Positions 56,801-64,000 of a stretch of 64,000 bases of DNA are shown one piece after another. This DNA is from Periplaneta americana (Eukaryota > Arthropoda > Insecta > Blattodea > Blattidae): the NCBI RefSeq assembly GCF_040183065.1, contig NC_091130.1:25515859-25579858 (forward strand), in the 5' to 3' direction. A program made the translations under genes and the position numbers. The first letter of the stretch is position 1, and every line of letters starts with the position of its first letter. The notes below the pieces were generated by a model. The model ran no database searches. It worked only from the letters and a program-made list of their open reading frames with translations, and was not told the origin of the DNA.

Positions 56801-59800
56801 TGTATTTTAAAGAAAGTTGGTTAAAATTTATTAAAAATGCTTAATCCCTTTTGTTTCATAAGTTACTGAGCCATGCTAAGAAAAAAATATTTTTTTTTTT
56901 CTTTTTGTCTTGTTACATAAGTATGTATGCATACATTTATTAAACTGAAATATAATATTGCTATGTATTAAATTGTTAATAACTTTGTACCTACATGAAA
57001 ATAGCAGCACCTAATTTGATAATTAATTCAAGGTAATTTCATAGAAGACGGGCACTTGGTTGAATGTAGTAAGTATTACCAACGTCTTTATTTCAGAGTT
57101 AAATGTTAGTGATCTTTTAGTGACTTTTACATGTTAGTTCTAGGTTTTTGTACTAGGTGTCGCCGTGATTTTCTTTTAATTTTATTGGTTATAGTTGTCA
57201 TTTGTTCTAGAATTTTCGTTAATTTTGAATGGATAATGACGTTATCAGTTGTTCTTGGTTGTTTGACGTGAGTGGTGTTATGTTGTGTCTGATGGCTAAA
57301 GCTATTGAAAGTTTCTCATTTTATGATTTTTGTTATTTTCTTTCGATTTGATTGGTTATAGTTATCATTTATTCTAGAATTTTCATTAATTTTTCATGGA
57401 TAATGACGTTGTCCTGTTGTTCTTGGTTGTTTGACGTGAGTGGTGTTACATTGTAGATTTGTCTGCATTTGTCGAATGCGCATCATCATGCTTACGAAAA
57501 GCCACTTTTCAGTGCCAATAATTTATTTTGTGTGCACAAGGTTGGAATTTTGAAGTAAGAGGGAAAGGAAGGAATCCGTGTTCTGAAATTTATTAAATTT
57601 TGTGTCTATTTTGGTTTAGTTCTTTCGCTGGTGAAGAAGGATTGTGTTGAATGTTGAGAAGAAAACTGTTTTTCTGTGGTTTAAAGGAATTATTTACTGA
57701 ATTTTCTGTAGAAGTTAAGATGTAATAAGTGTTCGAAAAGAATTTCATTTAGTGTAAACACGTGGTTTATTTATGCAAAGTTGACTGTACGACAAAGTGT
57801 TGGTTTAGTTCTTTGTTGCCTGCATGGTTTAAGTTTAGATTGCCTTAAAGCCTGTGTCATTTATACTGGAAGTGAAGAGGTTGTAGTTGAAGACGTCGAT
57901 GAGAATTGAATTTTATTTCATAAGATGATAAACTATTATGTTTTGTTTTGTGTTTTAGTGATTTTTGGGGGTGAAGTGCGGACGAAAACTGCCAGAAAAG
58001 TACTACCAACTATGAAGTTCGAATGCCACCAAACGCCAAAAAAATCAAAGGCGAAAAATTAAATATATTTTCATTTTTTTGGAGGGCTTGTTCTTCTTTA
58101 AAAATATGAATATATATTTGATTTTTCATCTTTGATTTTGCGATGTTTGGTGACATTTGGACTTCGTAGTTGGCAGAACGTTTTTGGTAGTTTTCGTCAG
58201 CCATGTTGGATTTTGCCCGTCTTCTAGGAAATTACCTAATTCAAGTGGTAGAACGAAAGAAAATTTATATAGATAGGGCCTATTTAACTGGAGTCAAATG
58301 ATGAAAACCTAATAGATTTCTTAAAGCTTTATTTTGAATAATTTGTAAAGGTTATGTTTCTTTAGGAAAGTTTAGATTATGCTTGCTTAGAGAAGGTCAG
58401 ATTATGTTTATAATGAAGGATGTATAGAATAGAGAAAAATTCTCTTTGGCACCGGTACTCAAACTCGGGTTTTCAGCTCTACATGCTGATGCTTTATCCA
58501 CTAAGCCACACCAGATTCCAGTTTCAATGCCGGATCGGATCCCCTCAGTTTAAGTTCTACCTCTCAGTTTTCCCTTTGGTGGCCTACCCTCATGTACTGT
58601 GTCACAGAATATGTGACATTGGCACAATGTCCAACACACTATGTACAGAGGTGCACTCAGAATTCCTGCACTGAAATACCGTAAAATGGGGTGAATAGGA
58701 TCAGTGGGGGTGAATAGGATCAAAACTTTATTCTTGGCAATTGAGCGGGAAGACAGTCATTGCTTACTAGAACAATAATAGTAACCAATGACTGTGATCC
58801 CGCTCAAGTACAGTTTATAACAAACTTTATAACCAAGAATAAAGTTTTGATCCTATTCGCCCCCACTGATCCTATTCACCCCGTTTTACGGTACCATATG
58901 TATTTCGGTACATCATAATAATGCGATATGCGTAAGTAACCACTTAGTGATTCAACATGGCACTCATCCCGTCGGATCCTGGCCAGTTAATCACTTGTAA
59001 TGAATGCACCTCTGTACACAGTGCATTAGTTTGAAGGCTGGAGGGAAAAAGATCTATGGGGAGGCCGAGATGTAGATGGGAGGATATTAAAATGGATTTT
59101 AAGGGAGGTGGGATATGATGGTAGGGAGTGGATTAATCTTGCTCAGGATGGGGACCAATGGCGGGCTTATGTGAGGGCAGCAATGAATCTCCGGGTTCTC
59201 TAAAAGCCATAAGTAAATATTTCTTTCTGTCCGGGTTAAATCTTATGTAGCATAGTTTGAAAGACGTTTTCAGATACAAGTTAACTGCAACCACCTATAA
59301 ATTATACCACTAGTAATAGGTTTCTTTAAGAAATTTTTGGTAGAGTTTTCGTAAGAAAAGTTTGGGTGTATTAGGTTAGATTTAATAAGGGTAACTTATT
59401 AAGAAGGGCCTGAAGTGAAGTACCGGCAATGACACAAGGACCCCATGGCCTGACATAAGTAGGCCCTAAATGTTTTCTATTGCTAAAAAAGGTTACAAAT
59501 ATAACAGAAATACTGAAACATGTCAGGAGACAGCCGAAAGTCATGAAATCACCTATAATTCTATGTGTAGGTGATGTCACAAGACGAATGTCTTGATTTG
59601 AAGACATCTATAGGAACATCAATTTGCTCCTGAGACCTGAGAATTTGAGGAGGATTAAACAAATTTATACTCGTCTCTTGATTACGTAATTAATATCTGT
59701 GAATAAGGCATACTCTGGGCTAAAAAATAAACAAAAGAGATTTAGATCATTTTAGATTGTGGAAGAAGAAGAAGAAGAAGAAGAAGAAGAAGGAGGAGGA

Positions 59801-60621
59801 GGAGGAGGAGGAGGAGGAGGAATAGAGAAGAAAGTGAAAACAGTTAATTTTTTTTTAATTCGTGATATGAATCATTAAACTTCACACACATTACACACGG
59901 GAGAAAAAACGCACTTAAATCATTGAAACCTTGTCACATTTCTCGCCTTCACGTCACTTAGATATTCCCTCAACTAACCCATGAACATTGTTACATACCT
60001 CGGCCTCATATCACTTAACTATCCTCTAGTTTACCCCATCTAACCCATAACGAAATGTGTAACTTAGTGTTGGGAGATGTCGAAAATTGGCCTTTAATAT
60101 TGAAAGTGGAAGAAAGCATCATAAGCAGCTAGTTCCAGTAAAAATGTATTTCTTGGGAACTATAGAACTATAGAGACTATTCCTGTTTTTAGGTTATTCT
60201 TACGTATAACCAATTTATAACGCTTTCAAACATTGCATAAGTGATAAATTTATTGCAACATCTATAGTATCATTTATACATTGTAGTGTACATAATGAAA
60301 TGGTAATAAATAAAGTCTTGCCGTTGTAAATAAGTATAATATTCATAGATTGAAGTGAAAAATGAATTTAAAATTATGCAACTTCCTTACATCCTTAGGA
60401 GAACATTCCCTGTGCCTTCCCATTCCTGTTGATATCGCTATCCACTTCACTTATCTATTTGCGTTTAATGAATATTTACCTAGCCTTAACCTGACATCGT
60501 GAAATTCGTTATTACTTTAGGTTCTATTTTCTACCGTTGGTGATGGATGCTGCTGTCCGTAATGAGGTGGTTGTGTCGGCGTTCCACGACCTGAAGGCTC
60601 TGGTCCTGGATTACTGTCCAT
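41734..60621 (-). CDS. OCIAD1: OCIA domain-containing protein 1 (asrij homologue), six coding exons
   Basis: Joined exons (see the separate entries) give 261 residues. The N-terminus is proline-rich (MDSNPGPEPSGRG). The OCIA domain follows at about residues 30-132: FSNEELRVLRQCNRDSFFQR, a hydrophobic segment ILGIGTYYGVHSG, then KPHARWGAAPKVTVAVIVGY (second hydrophobic segment), GKFSYQSKC and the helix LPNSKLAEMLRQ. The C-terminal half is acidic and proline-rich, with ATYEELRRKNREEYE and the family-ending NRYGDVWEK. Known relatives (human OCIAD1, 245 residues; Drosophila asrij) are endosome/mitochondria-associated membrane proteins linked to STAT signalling, haematopoietic stem-cell maintenance and respiratory complex III. 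All five introns are AG/GT, with phases 0, 1, 2, 1 and 2 matching at every junction. The start has A at -3 and G at +4. No poly(A) signal was confirmed. I see no break; it should be functional. Confidence 0.96.
42029..43925 (-). pseudogene. RTE-like LINE C-terminal part, split by a hAT element (OCIAD1 intron 5)
   Basis: On the minus strand the 5' part reads LRVFENKVLRKLYGVKRDEV, LHALYSLHDIIRNI, YLRWAGYVAHIGES and AYRVLV. The 3' part, beyond the hAT, reads RPLGRARFRWEDNIKKDLRE and continues to the end. The tail is (GTAAGTAA)-like at 42031-42050. One stop lies in the 5' part. A related 3' end is at 59035-59215. Confidence 0.88.
42235..43589. mobile_element. hAT-type element inserted in the LINE
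   Basis: It is flanked by the perfect 8-bp duplication ACTAATAC (42227-42234 and 43590-43597). The left end CACAGTCTAGTATATACAGT and the degraded inverted right end match the family X MITEs. The interior of 1.35 kb has no recognisable transposase. Confidence 0.88.
44131..44251 (-). CDS. OCIAD1: OCIAD1 exon 5
   Basis: Acceptor CTATTGCAG, donor GTATGT. It encodes SPSFEEDSSLPPGTQ then ATYEELRRKNREEYEQKK, matching the conserved TYEELRxKNRExYE block of OCIAD1. It ends in phase 2. Confidence 0.95.
44252..44647. other. OCIAD1 intron 4, no repeat recognised here
   Basis: AT-rich intron sequence next to the exon 5 acceptor. Confidence 0.5.
45553..45855 (+). pseudogene. Tc1-like transposase C-terminal relic
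   Basis: ILGIYNRFLSDGNLIFQQDN followed by HPAHTA contains the second catalytic aspartate (QQDN). QISRHPTSK and the DSMPQKCQTVID segment, typical of the Tc1 C-terminus, follow after a stop. The third catalytic block (SPDLNPIE) appears lost in a deletion. The rest of the gene is absent. Confidence 0.8.
46053..46142 (-). repeat. tRNA-like SINE head
   Basis: On the minus strand, ACCCAGATGGAGTAGTCAGT and CCCGTGTTCGGTTCTCGG form box A- and box B-like motifs, then an A-rich tract. No SINE body is recognised. Confidence 0.5.
46541..47560. other. Intron 4 sequence with an inverted repeat at 46675-46865
   Basis: GTTCGCCATTTTTGTTCTTT and the inverted AAAGAGCCAAAATGGCGGG lie about 150 bp apart and may be MITE arms. 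The remainder shows nothing. Confidence 0.4.
47582..48190 (+). pseudogene. RLE-type LINE C-terminus with CCHC finger
   Basis: CRHPGCSEVETLGHVLG, a stop, and CHKGELLRNNRHHKVR give the CCHC region. The endonuclease core RRADIVAIDRRNQRSLVLDP, then TVRFE, follows. A frameshift near 48000 leads to VKGLLFGARGTSFKL and the C-terminus. It is homologous to 23197-23724 over the endonuclease domain. It sits in OCIAD1 intron 4 in opposite orientation. Confidence 0.8.
48364..48930 (+). pseudogene. LINE reverse transcriptase C-terminal fragment
   Basis: FSSLGYKISFMAESDIADKI and RLRLYKTLARPVLCYG precede a frameshift. KWNGKRNEDILNELQMIPVL, SNWLQHVNRISNSGIPKAIL and the QKQWKENFGRP end follow. This order is typical of the C-terminal half of endonuclease/RT LINEs. 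It is 5'-truncated. Confidence 0.82.
49126..49362 (-). mobile_element. S1 SINE, 5'-truncated, in M1
   Basis: The perfect 16-bp duplication AATTGACATGCCGATA lies at 49110-49125 and 49363-49378. The tRNA head is completely absent; the insert begins at CAGGTGGTGACAG on the minus strand. Confidence 0.97.
50160..51276 (-). pseudogene. T2 transposase (Tc1/mariner-like DDE), broken and split by a SINE
   Basis: On the minus strand the start is MSTKRKQGLTIYSEERNII at 51276, with STRTIQRIRNEMKD in the DNA-binding part. After the SINE the ORF at 50473-50279 has ILYLDEM (first catalytic D), TFPKFWHDKNVTGVLT and SRTLIVVHQDGGGG. A stop, DDYHGQ, and an acidic serine-rich C-terminus (DDDSHSDSTEDAESF) follow. 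I know this architecture from large insect families of DDE transposases with YLDE and RLIVVHAG-type motifs. Stops and shifts make it inactive. Confidence 0.8.
50679..50936 (-). mobile_element. tRNA-derived SINE in T2
   Basis: On the minus strand the head is CACCGGCGTAGCTCAGGAGG with box B GAGTTCGATTCCCG, followed by an ~180-bp body and an A-rich 3' end near 50690. It separates the DNA-binding and catalytic parts of the T2 transposase. Confidence 0.9.
51880..52019 (-). CDS. OCIAD1: OCIAD1 exon 4 (linker)
   Basis: Acceptor GCTCTCAG, donor GTGAGT. It encodes ITMDPGFPMPSFAETETYSD and an acidic, histidine-containing linker ending HRPTLD, phase 1. The exon is recognised by splice sites and phase continuity rather than by strong conservation. 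Confidence 0.88.
52220..53837 (+). repeat. Tandem duplication of ~0.8 kb in OCIAD1 intron 3
   Basis: Copy 1 spans about 52220-52936 and copy 2 about 53019-53837. They are collinear, roughly 90% alike by eye, with an extra ~90 bp in copy 2 (about 53378-53490). Each has an internal inverted repeat built on AACATGAAAACGTxAACATA and CGGTATGTTTGTTTTCATGT. ORFs in it are not conserved domains. Confidence 0.85.
53937..54120 (-). CDS. OCIAD1: OCIAD1 exon 3 (second half of the OCIA domain)
   Basis: The acceptor is a poly-T tract followed by GTAG; the donor is GTGAGT. The exon starts by completing glycine, then YLKPHARWGAAPKV, the second hydrophobic segment, and LPNSKLAEMLRQRKRQGGFQ. It ends in phase 2. 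Confidence 0.96.
54189..54780. mobile_element. 592-bp palindromic mariner-type MITE in OCIAD1 intron 2
   Basis: The ends CAGGATGACCCATAAGTAAT and inverted CAGGGTGAATCGTAAGTAAT are flanked by TA (54187-54188 and 54781-54782). The arms match through most of their length and meet at a central AAAAAGTTACATTTGTTC hairpin. It lies about 68 bp upstream of the exon 3 acceptor in the gene's sense. A truncated relative is at 29224-29546. Confidence 0.92.
54836..55013. mobile_element. Family X MITE copy
   Basis: CACAGTCTAGTATATACAGT at the left and a diverged inverted end (ACTGTATATGTGTTACTGTG) at the right. The interior (TTGCTCACCACTAGGATCGC) also occurs near 42310 in the hAT element. Confidence 0.75.
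55247..55376. repeat. Inverted repeat with a CTGAGGATGG...CCGAAAC loop
   Basis: Arms of about 44 bp (TGTTAATTATGTAAGTCTGT and its inverse) bracket a 40-base loop containing CTCTGAGGATGGTGTGATGA and GTACCGAAACAGC. The loop motif resembles that in the element at 13668-14098. Confidence 0.7.
55805..55928 (-). CDS. OCIAD1: OCIAD1 exon 2 (first half of the OCIA domain)
   Basis: Acceptor TTTCAG, donor GTGGGT. It encodes QYRFSNEELRVLRQCNRDSF and the first hydrophobic segment, ending in phase 1 after HS. This is the best-conserved part together with exon 3. Confidence 0.95.
56260..58410 (+). repeat. GGTTAGGTTATGCTT-type minisatellite, split by an insertion
   Basis: Units of about 32 bp (AGGAAAGGTTAGGTTATGCT variants) run from 56260 to 56480 and reappear at 58346-58410. 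The ~1.86 kb between them is not repetitive in this way and includes the TIR element at 57027-58245. Confidence 0.75.
57027..58245. mobile_element. Candidate TIR element with internal duplication (OCIAD1 intron 1)
   Basis: AATTCAAGGTAATTTC then TAGAAGACGGGCA at the left is matched inverted at 58214-58245. The interior has a ~167-bp tandem duplication (around 57150-57460; TAATGACGTT...TTGTTTGACGTGAGTGG twice) and an inner inverted repeat at 57990-58200. The target-site duplication is unresolved. Confidence 0.6.
58437..58511 (-). repeat. tRNA-like SINE head
   Basis: On the minus strand, TGTGGCTTAGTGGATAAAGC (box A/D-arm) and CCGAGTTTGAGTACCGG (box B). The flanking ~200 bp on each side probably belong to the same or a neighbouring repeat, but I could not fix its ends. 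Confidence 0.6.
58679..58891. mobile_element. 213-bp palindromic MITE
   Basis: CCGTAAAATGGGGTGAATAG and its inverse CTATTCACCCCGTTTTACGG, flanked by TA (58677-58678 and 58892-58893). The arms of about 85 bp are nearly identical. Confidence 0.92.
59035..59215 (+). pseudogene. RTE-like LINE C-terminal end
   Basis: RLEGKRSMGRPRCRWED, then after a frame change REWINLAQDGDQWRAYVRAA and MNLRVL, stop. It is the same family as the LINE at 42029-43925. Only the last ~60 codons remain. Confidence 0.8.
59216..60534. other. OCIAD1 intron 1, distal part; one microsatellite, otherwise nothing recognised
   Basis: (GAA)n(GGA)n occurs at 59762-59822. The 78-codon minus ORF at 59371-59607 has no known motif. 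Confidence 0.45.
59762..59822 (+). repeat. (GAA)n(GGA)n microsatellite
   Basis: About ten GAA units grade into about ten GGA units: a pure purine strand on the plus side. Confidence 0.95.
60535..60621 (-). CDS. OCIAD1: OCIAD1 exon 1 (coding part)
   Basis: 29 codons from ATG at 60621-60619 to ...HPSPT. The donor is GTAGAA, the weakest of the five. It ends in phase 0. Proline/glycine/glutamine-rich and not conserved in the family. Confidence 0.88.
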
Positions 60622-61394
60622 TATTGAAACAAATATTAAATTTTTAAAACATTAACCTGAAAATTTTAATACCAAGGGAGCCATCACGATAATTTATCGC
60701 AATATAGAAATCGAAAATCGTCCAAATCGATTTTGTGCCATTGTGTACATGTTTTTCACTAGATGGCAGTATCATATAATGTTATTTACCGATCCTTCTG
60801 GCAAATATTTGAATTACTCGTATTTCATTGTCTCAGGCTACGAATAAATAAATATCACCTGTATCATACACAATTTGCTTGTATACTTCAAATAATATTG
60901 TAATAATACTGGTGTAAACTTCGAACCGAATATTAATATAAAAAATAATGCATGAATGATACAACAGTCATTCATCTTAATTTTATGTGAACATTGCAAG
61001 GCCAAACATAAGCAAATATTTTTAGTTCGTGAGATTTTGCCTGATGGATAAACATAACAATGCGAAAAAATACTCAAATGACTTGAATGATTATTTTCAG
61101 TAATACTTTCCTGCTAGTATTTAGTGAAAATGATTATAATTATTATATTATATTCTAAATTATAATTATTATAAACATATTGTGTTGGTAAATAAATAAT
61201 TGAGATTGGCAATTAATTCGCGAGTACTTTAATGACATTCGAATTCTGCGGAAAGCAAGAACAAGAAACAAACAAGATACACTTATTAGGATCAATAGGT
61301 CGTATACTGCTAAGCTAAAGTGCGTTTCATGGAAAGAGAGGGATTATACCAAATTAGAAATCTGAGATCTTGTTTGTGTCATAGAACCATACAG
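60622..61394. other. OCIAD1 5' UTR and upstream region
   Basis: This is the sequence 5' of the OCIAD1 start on the minus strand. The 5' UTR and promoter must lie here or farther out. I see no convincing TATA box, and the transcription start cannot be set. Confidence 0.4.
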
Positions 61395-62880
61395 TCCTTT
61401 AATTATGCTGAAGTAGAATCGAGATTATCATATGGCATATGCTTCTGAGAGTCAAGTTCGAAGATAAGCGATGTTTTTATTGCTCAGAAGCATATTGTGA
61501 GATGCATGATAGGTGTTGGTAATCGTACATTTGTAGGGAATATTTTAAGAGTTTTAATATTTTAACAATTTATGCTTTATATATTTTTAAGCTTATGGAA
61601 TTAATAGATTCTAATAAGAACAATTTTTATCGAAATTGTGATTTTCATTATTACAACACTCGTTTTAAGGAACATTTTAATATTCCAGCACATCGATTGA
61701 CAAGTTTCAACAAAAAGTACAGGGACATCATTTTATTTTTACTTCAATTTTTATTGTACCTGAGTTTTTGAATGTACTTCACACCCACCCCTTCTACGAA
61801 TGAAGTTCAACCGTCTTCCACACAGATCGAAGTCACAGTAGCCTTACCGTCACAGTACGTTCCAAAAATATGTTCGCGTTTTCCAATGACGAAAGAGCTT
61901 TCAATATTGCATCATTTTCGCAAAGGTACTGTCGTCCATTTGCCTACGTCGCATTCCGGTTTTCCCCACCAGCTTCTATTCGCCTCTCGGTAAAGGCTAG
62001 TGGCTGGACTGTTTTAGCTCTTTTCTGAGAACATTAATTTCTGTTAGGAATTGGACATATACGTAATATTATACCCATACAACTGTTTAAAATAACTTAA
62101 ATAACAGGCCTCGTTAAATAATTAACTGTCACGTGATTTCAATCCTTTCTACGATCCTGCGACATTATCACTTGGACGGACAGTAGATAGAATGTCTGAG
62201 TAATTTTATCTTTTCGGATCGAGCAGAAGTGAAGATTTAATTTACAGTACGTAAGGTACTCTTTTATAGCGTAGGTACATAATTATTTCAACATGAGTTA
62301 GGCCTACTAGTACGAAGGACGAAACTGGTAATTGGAATTACATACATTAATCGAAATGAACCGTCACCATTTTGAAAAATGTGTTTAAATATCCATATTA
62401 TGATTATTTTTCAATTTAACTTCATTCTCTATAGTGTACGCTAATGTGCTATAGACACTCTAATATACACTGCATAATGAATACGTCCGCATGGATAGCT
62501 CAGTTCGTGAGTAAAAACACTCATTGTTAATACTGTACTGTATTTTGATTAAACAAAAACCTAATGAAAATTATCAAACTCAAAAGCTTGATATTTCCTA
62601 GTTTACGTAAATGGATGAATTACTTTTCTTCCCTCCTATACCTAGTAAAGTGATTTGTTTGTATATTACGCCATCGAACTCCAGTCATGGAAGGGGTTAG
62701 CAACCGTTGATTCAAAGGTATAGGCAGGTTAATATCAGAAATGTTAGTAAAAATAAAATGATGTCCCTGTATATGGTCTATGGCTTAAAAATATATAATG
62801 GTTTGCCTCATGAAATTAAAAATACGAATGATTTAAGATATTTTAAAAGTTACATCAAAAGAATTTTAACAAAATTCTGT
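61395..62880 (+). pseudogene. LINE reverse transcriptase C-terminal part, split by E1 copy 2
   Basis: Before the insertion: FNYAEVESRLSYGICF, IAQKHIVRCMIGVGNRTF and FKEHFNIPAHRLTSFNKK. After it: YGLKIYNGLPHEIKNTNDLR and YIKRILTKFC. This is the standard C-terminal order of LINE RTs. Frameshifts occur in the first part. Sequence homology stops near 62880, where a mariner relic begins. Confidence 0.85.
61720..62769. mobile_element. Element E1, copy 2 (inverted relative to copy 1)
   Basis: The ends CAGGGACATCATTTTATTTT are present at both sides in inverted orientation, flanked by TA (61718-61719 and 62770-62771). 1050 bp, colinear with 14901-16464 without its MITE. No ORF of note. Confidence 0.93.
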
Positions 62881-63470
62881 CCCTACCCCCGAAAGAAAAC
62901 AACAGTCACAATGGATGCACTCAAACTCGCCAAACAAACCTTCAACAACAGGAAGATTATGGCTGCCGTGTTTTGGGAACAAAAAGGTGCGTTGCTTATT
63001 GAGTTTATGGAACCAGGAACTACGATCAATGCAGCTGTTTACTGTCAAGCATGCCGACTTGTAGAATTCTTCTGATTTATGACAACGATCGCTCTCACAG
63101 TGCTACTGTAACCCAACAGCTTCTTCAGCAATTTCGATGGGAAGTGTTTGAACACCCAGCGTATAGCCCCGACTTAGCGCTGAGCAACTTCCATCTCTTC
63201 CCTGAACTGAAAAAGTGGCTATAAGGGCAGAGGTTCCAGACTAAACAGGAGCTTCAAAACAACGTTAAGGCCCATCTCAAATCACTGGTGGCAATATTCT
63301 ATGGAGAGCGGACTGGAAAGCTCGTCCATAGAGATGACAAATGCCTCAATCTTCACGGTGATTATGTCGAAAAGTAACTAGGTTTGAACAGCACATAGCG
63401 TTTGGTAATAAATTTATTTTGTTATTTACACTTGTCTTTTTTTAATGGACCATCAAAGGTTGAAAAAAAA
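62881..63470 (+). pseudogene. Mariner transposase relic, 5'-truncated
   Basis: IMAAVFWEQKGALLIEFMEP and GTTINAAVYCQ lead, after a frameshift, to IYDNDRSHSATVTQQLLQQF (second catalytic D kept) and YSPDLALSN, where the third catalytic D is N. It ends LHGDYVEK and stop. The right TIR region ends near ACACACCTCGTA at 63468-63480; the left end is lost. Confidence 0.88.
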
Positions 63471-63626
63471 CACACCTCGTATTTATTTAATTGAAATTAA
63501 ATAGTTATTTAGATTGTGAAGTTTTGAAATGAAAGGCGGTATAAAGTTTTTCTTTTGAATCGCCCATACTATCACCCCTCAAAGTCTAGCCTGAATCACC
63601 ATAATGTCTAGGTTATTTAAGTAGTA

Positions 63627-63889
63627 CAATTGAGGCACTGACATGGGGAAGCATGTAAGTCACAAAAACGAAATTTTACAGGACAAGCAAAAATCGTTTG
63701 TGGGTCAAAGGAGATTACTTAACCCTAACGCCATCTTTGATGAGCTGCTGAAACTAAACGGATTCTGCTCGAGACATACTGGCTTTACCATGCCGCTGCA
63801 CTGGTGTGGGTTCATACTACTTTATCCGTGGAAAAACGGATTTTCGATTTTTTGTGTCTTACATGCTTTCCCATGTCAATGCCTCAATT
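63627..63889. mobile_element. 263-bp TIR element (MITE)
   Basis: CAATTGAGGCACTGACATGG with AAGCATGTAAGTCACAAAAA is matched inverted at the right end. TA precedes it (63625-63626) and TA follows at about 63890-63891. The 83-codon ORF spanning it is an artefact. Confidence 0.82.
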
Positions 63890-64000
63890 TATAAATTAAA
63901 TCCAATGTTTAATTTTGTGGTTGCATAGAAAGTCTTCTGTGTATAATCCAGATCGAATATTTTTTTTATTCATCATGATTACACAACTTTTAACACTGTA

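Noticed and set aside
63643..63894. 83-codon protein gene
   Set aside because: It spans a TIR element from arm to arm and has no recognisable motif.
1..64000. CRISPR array, bacterial operon, or prophage
   Set aside because: Repeats are eukaryotic transposons and minisatellites; there are no Shine-Dalgarno-type gene runs and no phage genes.

Overview
This 64 kb window is AT-rich nuclear DNA from an animal, almost certainly an insect. The tRNA-headed SINEs, mariner/hAT/Harbinger copies and GGTTAG-type minisatellites resemble those I know from cockroaches and termites (Blattodea). That assignment is inference from recognition, not a search. There is no bacterial-type gene layout. Nearly all of the listed long ORFs are chance ORFs or transposon remnants.

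Host genes: I can assemble one complete host gene on the minus strand, an OCIAD1/asrij homologue. It has six coding exons at 60621-60535, 55928-55805, 54120-53937, 52019-51880, 44251-44131 and 41863-41734. All boundaries are AG/GT, phases match at every junction, and the total is 786 nt (261 codons plus stop). A second host gene, probably DCAF11, is supported only by a first coding exon at 35994-35882 on the same strand. No further exon of it was found.

Layout. 1-5.2 kb: SINEs and a tandem array of three copies of one TA-flanked MITE, split by a hAT element and a SINE. 5.6-8.1 kb: Harbinger-type elements. 8.2-10.5 kb: a 2.3 kb TA-flanked element whose arms carry tRNA-like sequences and which holds a minisatellite split by a probable solo LTR. 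10.9-16.5 kb: nested mariner-type and hAT elements. 17-29.5 kb: LINE fragments, a pair of inverted Helitron-like repeats, a second Harbinger copy, a palindromic tRNA-armed element and an internally deleted mariner. 30.8-33 kb: a hAT element holding a LINE and a SINE. 33-38 kb: mostly unique sequence with the DCAF11-like exon. 38-40.4 kb: LINE reverse transcriptase and RNase H fragments. 41.7-60.6 kb: the OCIAD1 gene, whose introns hold a hAT-split LINE, a Harbinger-like element, a mariner holding another transposon, and an ~0.8 kb tandem duplication. 61.4-64 kb: a LINE split by a second copy of the 14.9 kb element, a mariner relic and a MITE.

The best-supported structural results are nested insertions with exact target-site duplications. 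Several rejoin the interrupted reading frame when the insertion is removed conceptually. The most unusual feature is a class of inverted-repeat elements with tRNA-like, pol III-type sequences inside both arms.
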